From an uncultured Porphyromonadaceae bacterium (lineage in GTDB: Bacteria; Bacteroidota; Bacteroidia; Bacteroidales; Muribaculaceae), in the NCBI GenBank assembly GCA_900555165.1, contig USKE01000004.1:1-20747 (forward strand): a stretch of DNA of 20,747 nt. The letters are read 5' to 3'. How positions within the stretch are numbered: the stretch's first letter is position 1; each line of letters starts with the position of its first letter. The notes beneath the pieces are model-generated. The model saw only the letters and a program-made list of their open reading frames with translations, had not been told where the DNA came from and did not search any database. Shown piece by piece: positions 16,822 through 20,747 of this stretch. The translations under genes and the position numbers were made by a program.

Positions 16822-18387
16822 TTATTTTGTCAGACTGCCGAACAATGTGCTCAGGCGCGAGCGGCTCTCGCCTGCCGAGCGTTCGAGGAATATGCTCACC
16901 ACGGCACGGGCTGCGGCGGGGTTGAAACGGCAGTAATCCTGCATGTTAACCTCGCCGAGCGAGAATGGCAGCCTCTGCACCTGGCCCCCGTTGATGTTGT
17001 AACGCCCGCAGAGAGTGGCGAGGTTTGAATAAAAGCCGGGATAATAGGTGTTTATATACTGCACCAGGTGCTGTCTGAGCACCTCGCCGCTGTAGGGCGC
17101 GTTGTCGACTTTCGTAATCAGCAGGAATATCGCGTCGGTGTCGCGCACGAAAATACCGGTGCGGTTTATGTAGTTGAACGCGCCGTCGAGATACTCGGCC
17201 TGGGTCAGACCGTTGTAGAGGCGTTTCTCACCCCCGTATTCAAGCACGAAAAAATGTATCTTGCGGTTGTGCGAGCGCGACTGCGGACTCACAAGCAGCG
17301 ATGTGGCCACCTGGAGCGATCGCATCTGGTCGTCGGTCAGCGGCTCGTGGGCGTCGACCTTGTACATAGCCGTCATAACCTCGCCCGAGAGGTCGATGCA
17401 GGTCAGCGGATGATAGCGGCCGTTACGGTCCATAAGGTCGAAGGCCATGACGTAGGTCGACGTCACCGGTGTGCCCGGGGGGAGCGACATCACGCCGTTG
17501 GTGGTCTTGAATATAGAACCGAGGCGCATCATGTAGCCGTAACCCTGGCAGTTGTTGTCCTTTATCATCGCCGAGGCCACCGACCCGTCGGCGGCGGCAC
17601 TGAGTATGGCGCCCATGGCACAGGTCTTGCCCGACGAGGGGATGCCCCAGAAATATACCTCCGTGCAGTCGCGGGTGATGGGGCCCACAGGCTCGGCCTC
17701 ATCAAAACGCGGACGCACACTGTCGAACTCGTAAAGCTTGTCGATGAATTCCTGGCCGATACCGGCTTCCACCACCTCGTCGCGGGTGACATACCCTTCA
17801 TCGAGAAGACGGCGCATGGCGGCGGTGTTGATAATGTTCGGGTCGTCGCGCAACATCTCCTGAAGGTCGGCCACAGTGAACCGCCCCGAAGACTGATCGA
17901 GCCCCTGCGCTATGACCTCGACATACTTGGAGGCCTTGTCGCCGATATTCTTGTCGGTCTGGACGGCACGTATGCGCCGCTCTACCACCGTGCGGTCGAT
18001 TCCGGATGACGAAACCCTCCCGCCGGGGAGTGTCAGGGCGTTCAACAGCTTACGGGCCTCGCGCACATGCGGTGAATCGGGATATTCATCGATGAACCGA
18101 CGCAACGCCTCCACGCTGTTCCTGTCCACGCTCTCCCAGGGGTCGGTGTATTCGGGTTCACCGTGGTGTTCCTCGACCTCGGTTTTTATCTCCGGGCCGG
18201 GAGCCTGCCGCGGTCCTCCGGCCGCATCGACCAGAGCCTTTACCTCACGGCGCTTTTTAGGGGCGAAATTCGGGCCTGCGTTCTCAACAAGCTCGTCATA
18301 GCTGACATAGCCCTGCACGATGAGCGCGGCTATCTGTTTCGCGTCATAAACAGGCAGGTTATCGTATATATCAATCTTTGTAGGCAC
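16822..18387 (-). CDS. P-loop GTPase (DO-GTPase2/TRAFAC-like) with N-terminal repeat module (521 aa)
   Basis: The C-terminal half (about 238-505) is a GTPase domain: G1 GIPSSGKT (248-255), a switch-I-like LPPGTPVTST (302-311), G3 DLSGE (332-336) after a hydrophobic strand, and G4 TKVD (425-428) after FLLI. The PPGT segment and the D-L-S-G-E form resemble the predicted DO-GTPase2 type described in prokaryotic conflict systems, more than Ras-like or Era-like GTPases. Upstream are two copies of a helical motif, GYVSYDELVENAG (26-38) and GYVTRDEVVEAG (198-209), probably peptide- or partner-binding modules. Between them is a TPR-like helix pair with ALRRFIDEYPDSPHVREA (94-111). No TM segment is seen, so it is cytoplasmic and probably recruited to the membrane by the flanking membrane proteins (27 bp and 28 bp away). 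GTP hydrolysis is inferred from motifs. Confidence 0.85.
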   Translation of the reverse strand: MPTKIDIYDNLPVYDAKQIAALIVQGYVSYDELVENAGPNFAPKKRREVKALVDAAGGPRQAPGPEIKTEVEEHHGEPEYTDPWESVDRNSVEALRRFIDEYPDSPHVREARKLLNALTLPGGRVSSSGIDRTVVERRIRAVQTDKNIGDKASKYVEVIAQGLDQSSGRFTVADLQEMLRDDPNIINTAAMRRLLDEGYVTRDEVVEAGIGQEFIDKLYEFDSVRPRFDEAEPVGPITRDCTEVYFWGIPSSGKTCAMGAILSAAADGSVASAMIKDNNCQGYGYMMRLGSIFKTTNGVMSLPPGTPVTSTYVMAFDLMDRNGRYHPLTCIDLSGEVMTAMYKVDAHEPLTDDQMRSLQVATSLLVSPQSRSHNRKIHFFVLEYGGEKRLYNGLTQAEYLDGAFNYINRTGIFVRDTDAIFLLITKVDNAPYSGEVLRQHLVQYINTYYPGFYSNLATLCGRYNINGGQVQRLPFSLGEVNMQDYCRFNPAAARAVVSIFLERSAGESRSRLSTLFGSLTK

Positions 18388-18414
18388 TTTTATATACAGT
18401 TTGATCGAAAGTCG

Positions 18415-19617
18415 TTAGAAAGCACTGAAATCAGAGTCGTTTTTAGAGCGTCCGGTTCTCGGGGCAACAGGGGGCGCCGGATTGCCCGGCTGCTGCCAGC
18501 CCTGCTCTTGCGGCGGATAATGCTGCTCGGGCGGGTTCTGCCACTGAGGCTGGCCGGGATTCTGCCATTGAGGCTGTTGCCACCCCTGAGGTGACTGCGG
18601 GTTCTGCCAAGTCTGTTGCGACGCCCCCTGCCACTGCGGCTGTCCCTGACGCCCGGCAAGCACCGGGTCGGGAACACCGGCATTGCGCGCCCAGGCCCGA
18701 CGGCCGAACAGCGTGTAGGGACTCTTTGAGTCGCGCCTCTGCAGCAAATAGGGCAACACAAGCATGGCATACATCAACAGGGCGAACAGCATGGCGTTCA
18801 GGCTCAGACTGCCGCCCGACACCATCATCTCCTCTACACGCGCCAACCCCCCGAGAGCCTCTGCCTTCGACGGGCTTGCCTCGCCGAAAGGCACGGCACC
18901 GCTCTCCCCCCGGAACACATGCTCCGAGAACCCGTTGAGCCGGCTGTTCCAGTCGGTGATGGCCGAGGCGATCTCGCGCGTATTGCCGAGCAGGAACACA
19001 TTCCAGGCGCTCACGCCGTTGTCGGCCATGTCTATCCATTTATAGGCCTGGACCTTGAGTTTTCTGTAATTGTCTGACAGCAGGGCAAGTTCCATGACCT
19101 TCAGCCGATTTGCGACCTGAACACCCTCGCTTCCCTTGACAAATCCGAGCGAGCGGTAAAGCGGGGCGGTCTCACCCTGCACGGCCACGCGACGCAAAAG
19201 CATGTCGTAGCGGTCGATGCGGCACCCGGCATATTCCTCGTAATCGGTGAACATGGCGCGCGACGAGTTCACGGCATCACCGAAAGCGCGGGCCAGCTCG
19301 TCATTGGCGGCCTGAACCGTCCAGAAGTGCCCCATCGGGTACATGCAGACTATCAGCACCACCGGCGACGCGAAAATCAGCACTCTTTCCAGACGCACGT
19401 TCCGGCCGAACTTCGGGCCGTTGTCAGAGCCTTTCAGCACCTGCGGCACGATGAAGAAGATGACCAACAGTGCGGTCACCCCTATGGCGGCAAGCACACC
19501 GGCGGTCATGTTTCCGCCGGTAAGGTATGTGGTTCCCATGAAAGTGACATACATGCAGAATATCATGGCGATGAACGCAATGATATGTCCCCACGAGAAC
19601 CTGAGTTTTCTGTTCAT
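18415..19617 (-). CDS. Four-helix membrane protein with extracytoplasmic domain and W/Q/P-rich tail (400 aa)
   Basis: Hydrophobic segments lie at about residues 11-31, 38-60, 78-98 and 272-293. With a basic N-terminus inside, the 170-residue domain between TM3 and TM4 is extracytoplasmic and looks all-helical, with one Cys at 132. The C-terminal ~105 residues are cytoplasmic and of low complexity, dominated by Pro, Gln, Trp and Gly, with repeated QPQWQ and WQNP units between about 326 and 375. The layout, a helical sensor-like loop between membrane helices, recalls receptor proteins, but no family is recognised. It sits between the protease gene (11 bp upstream) and the GTPase gene (27 bp downstream). 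The sticky tail may recruit the cytoplasmic GTPase or self-associate. Both ideas are inference. Confidence 0.8.
   Translation of the reverse strand: MNRKLRFSWGHIIAFIAMIFCMYVTFMGTTYLTGGNMTAGVLAAIGVTALLVIFFIVPQVLKGSDNGPKFGRNVRLERVLIFASPVVLIVCMYPMGHFWTVQAANDELARAFGDAVNSSRAMFTDYEEYAGCRIDRYDMLLRRVAVQGETAPLYRSLGFVKGSEGVQVANRLKVMELALLSDNYRKLKVQAYKWIDMADNGVSAWNVFLLGNTREIASAITDWNSRLNGFSEHVFRGESGAVPFGEASPSKAEALGGLARVEEMMVSGGSLSLNAMLFALLMYAMLVLPYLLQRRDSKSPYTLFGRRAWARNAGVPDPVLAGRQGQPQWQGASQQTWQNPQSPQGWQQPQWQNPGQPQWQNPPEQHYPPQEQGWQQPGNPAPPVAPRTGRSKNDSDFSAF
18493..18642 (-). repeat. W/Q/P low-complexity repeat tract in the four-helix membrane protein
   Basis: The segment encodes repeated QPQWQ, WQNP and GWQQP units (about residues 326-375 of the protein). 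The DNA repeats are degenerate, with changing synonymous codons, so the tract has been kept at protein level and is not a fresh slippage product. Confidence 0.65.
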
Positions 19618-19628
19618 TTACGTTTATC

Positions 19629-20747
19629 CTATTTGTGGGGGAGCTGTCTCTCAAGCTCCGCTATGCGTTTCTTGTAATATTCGATCTGGCGGCGTATCTC
19701 GTCGTAATCGGTACCGTTTCCGGGGGTAACCGTTCCCCCGGCGGGAGCCGCGCCACCGTTTCCGGGACCGGAAACAGAGCCGTTGCCCGGACCGGCCACA
19801 CCACCGTTGCCGGGCGTCACAGTGCCCGCGGCGGGCGAACCGCCCACGGGCGCCACAGAGCCGTTGCCCGGCAACACCGCCACATCACCCCCGGCAACAC
19901 TTCCTGCACCCGGAAGGGGCTGTGCGCCCGAAGTGCCGGGGTCATCGCCCCAAACAGCACCCGGATTCACGTAACCCTGTCCGTCGGGCACCGGTGGCAT
20001 CGGCCTGTCGGCTCCGCGCTGGAAGTCGCCGGACTGCACACCCTTCAAAGCCAGATCCACCTGTATCATCGGGGGCATCGCGCCATAGACGTCACACCCG
20101 GTGCGGTACAGCACATCGCGTGCCTGACGGGCTGTCACGCTGCGGTCAAGCGACTTCATCAGCGCCACGGCACCCGCCACAAGCGGAGCCGCCTGCGACG
20201 TGCCGTCGAACGCACGGAAATCACCTGTCGGGAACGACGACATGATGTCGACACCCGGGGCACTGAGGTCGGTGCCGTCGCCCCAGTTGGTGAACTCGGT
20301 GGGATATTTACGACGGTCGACCGCCCCTACCGCAATCGAGAGGGTGTTGCGGTTCTCCGGGGGGAGAATCGAGAGTATGTTGTCGTTGCCGGCGGCCATG
20401 ACAAGAACCACATTCTTCTTCACTGCCGACTCGGCTACTTTGTTCCAGAGTTTCTGGGTATTGAGGAACTGCGTGCGGGCAAGCTCGCGCTGTGCCGACG
20501 GCGGGAGTATCGCCAGGGCGCTCAGCGACGGGCCCACCGACATATTGATCACCGACGCGCCGTTGTTCACGGCATACATCACGCCGCTGACCAGCGCCGA
20601 CAGCGGGCACTGGCCGTTGTCGAATACCTGCACCGGCATGAGCGAGCAGTCGGGGGCCACACCGGCGGCGCCTTTCGAGGCATAGAACTCGTCGGAGCCT
20701 ACGGCCAGAACCGCGGGGTGGGGGGCGGGGGCGGCGCAGTTCATCGC
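19629..20747 (-). CDS. Subtilisin-like (S8) serine protease, N-terminus beyond the window edge
   Basis: The frame is open to the right edge (Ala precedes the first visible Met), so about 372 C-terminal residues are seen. Numbered from that Met, subtilase landmarks are a GVAPDCSLMPVQVF strand (28-41), ASVINMSVG (63-71), VLVMAAGND with the oxyanion Asn at 120, and GTSQAAPLVAGA with the catalytic Ser at 183. The catalytic Asp and His lie off-window, so activity cannot be confirmed. Gln replaces the usual Met after GTS. Cysteines at 3, 33, 46 and 217 could form disulfides, but location (exported or cytoplasmic) is unknown without the N-terminus. The C-terminal 130 residues are a Gly/Pro/Ala-rich linker with five PGNG motifs, ending in a basic coiled coil (about 346-368). 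The next operon gene starts 11 bp later. Confidence 0.9.
   Translation of the reverse strand, partial: AMNCAAPAPHPAVLAVGSDEFYASKGAAGVAPDCSLMPVQVFDNGQCPLSALVSGVMYAVNNGASVINMSVGPSLSALAILPPSAQRELARTQFLNTQKLWNKVAESAVKKNVVLVMAAGNDNILSILPPENRNTLSIAVGAVDRRKYPTEFTNWGDGTDLSAPGVDIMSSFPTGDFRAFDGTSQAAPLVAGAVALMKSLDRSVTARQARDVLYRTGCDVYGAMPPMIQVDLALKGVQSGDFQRGADRPMPPVPDGQGYVNPGAVWGDDPGTSGAQPLPGAGSVAGGDVAVLPGNGSVAPVGGSPAAGTVTPGNGGVAGPGNGSVSGPGNGGAAPAGGTVTPGNGTDYDEIRRQIEYYKKRIAELERQLPHK
19713..19871 (-). repeat. PGNG-coding repeat in the linker of the S8 protease
   Basis: Five PGNG motifs alternate with Gly/Ala/Val/Thr-rich spacers (about visible residues 292-344). The corresponding DNA shows imperfect GC-rich repeats. 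The tract is probably an unfolded, flexible tether between the protease domain and the C-terminal coiled coil, and may vary in length between strains. Confidence 0.7.

Noticed and set aside
19713..19871. CRISPR-like or satellite repeat
   Set aside because: The repeats are in-frame PGNG codons of a protein linker, irregular in spacing and without spacers.

Overview
The window looks like chromosomal DNA from a gut-type Bacteroidales, most likely Muribaculaceae, with Rikenellaceae such as Alistipes as an alternative. The DNA is GC-rich. It carries GLUG-repeat lipoproteins, a Bacteroidetes-style Wza/Wzc pair, lipoprotein signals followed by acidic residues (the Bacteroidetes surface-export signature), and no Shine-Dalgarno motifs before the starts. 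No rRNA, tRNA, CRISPR array or insertion sequence was seen. No gene-free stretch exceeds about 270 bases.

Left part (1-4028, + strand): the 3' end of an unrecognised Cys-rich gene with a Gly/Ala-rich membrane hairpin. It appears broken by a single-base deletion near 806-812, because reading continues convincingly in another frame to 1101. Its stop overlaps the start of a 976-residue GLUG-repeat surface lipoprotein by an ATGA.

Middle part (4055-12367, - strand): a compact exopolysaccharide operon, in transcription order Wza-like export lipoprotein, Wzc-like tyrosine autokinase and co-polymerase, Wzy/O-antigen-ligase-like membrane protein, GT4 glycosyltransferase, MBOAT acyltransferase and SGNH-type partner. 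The last two suggest an O-acylated polymer. A 270-bp spacer upstream holds a candidate promoter, a perfect 13-bp-arm hairpin with a U-tract, and an exact 20-bp tandem duplication.

Right part (12638-20747, - strand): the most unusual region. Six closely spaced genes (gaps of 11-39 bp) encode, in transcription order, a subtilisin-like protease (truncated by the window edge) with a PGNG-repeat linker and C-terminal coiled coil; a four-helix membrane protein with a Trp/Gln/Pro-rich tail; a P-loop GTPase with an N-terminal repeat module; a single-pass protein whose N-terminus resembles GTPase-associated (GAP1-N-like) domains; a single-pass protein with a helical extracytoplasmic domain; and a secreted ChaN/EreA/TraB-fold protein. 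I infer a membrane-anchored GTPase/protease module, possibly a conflict or signalling system related to the predicted DO-GTPase/GAP1 systems. The individual motifs are visible in the sequence; the function of the whole is inference.
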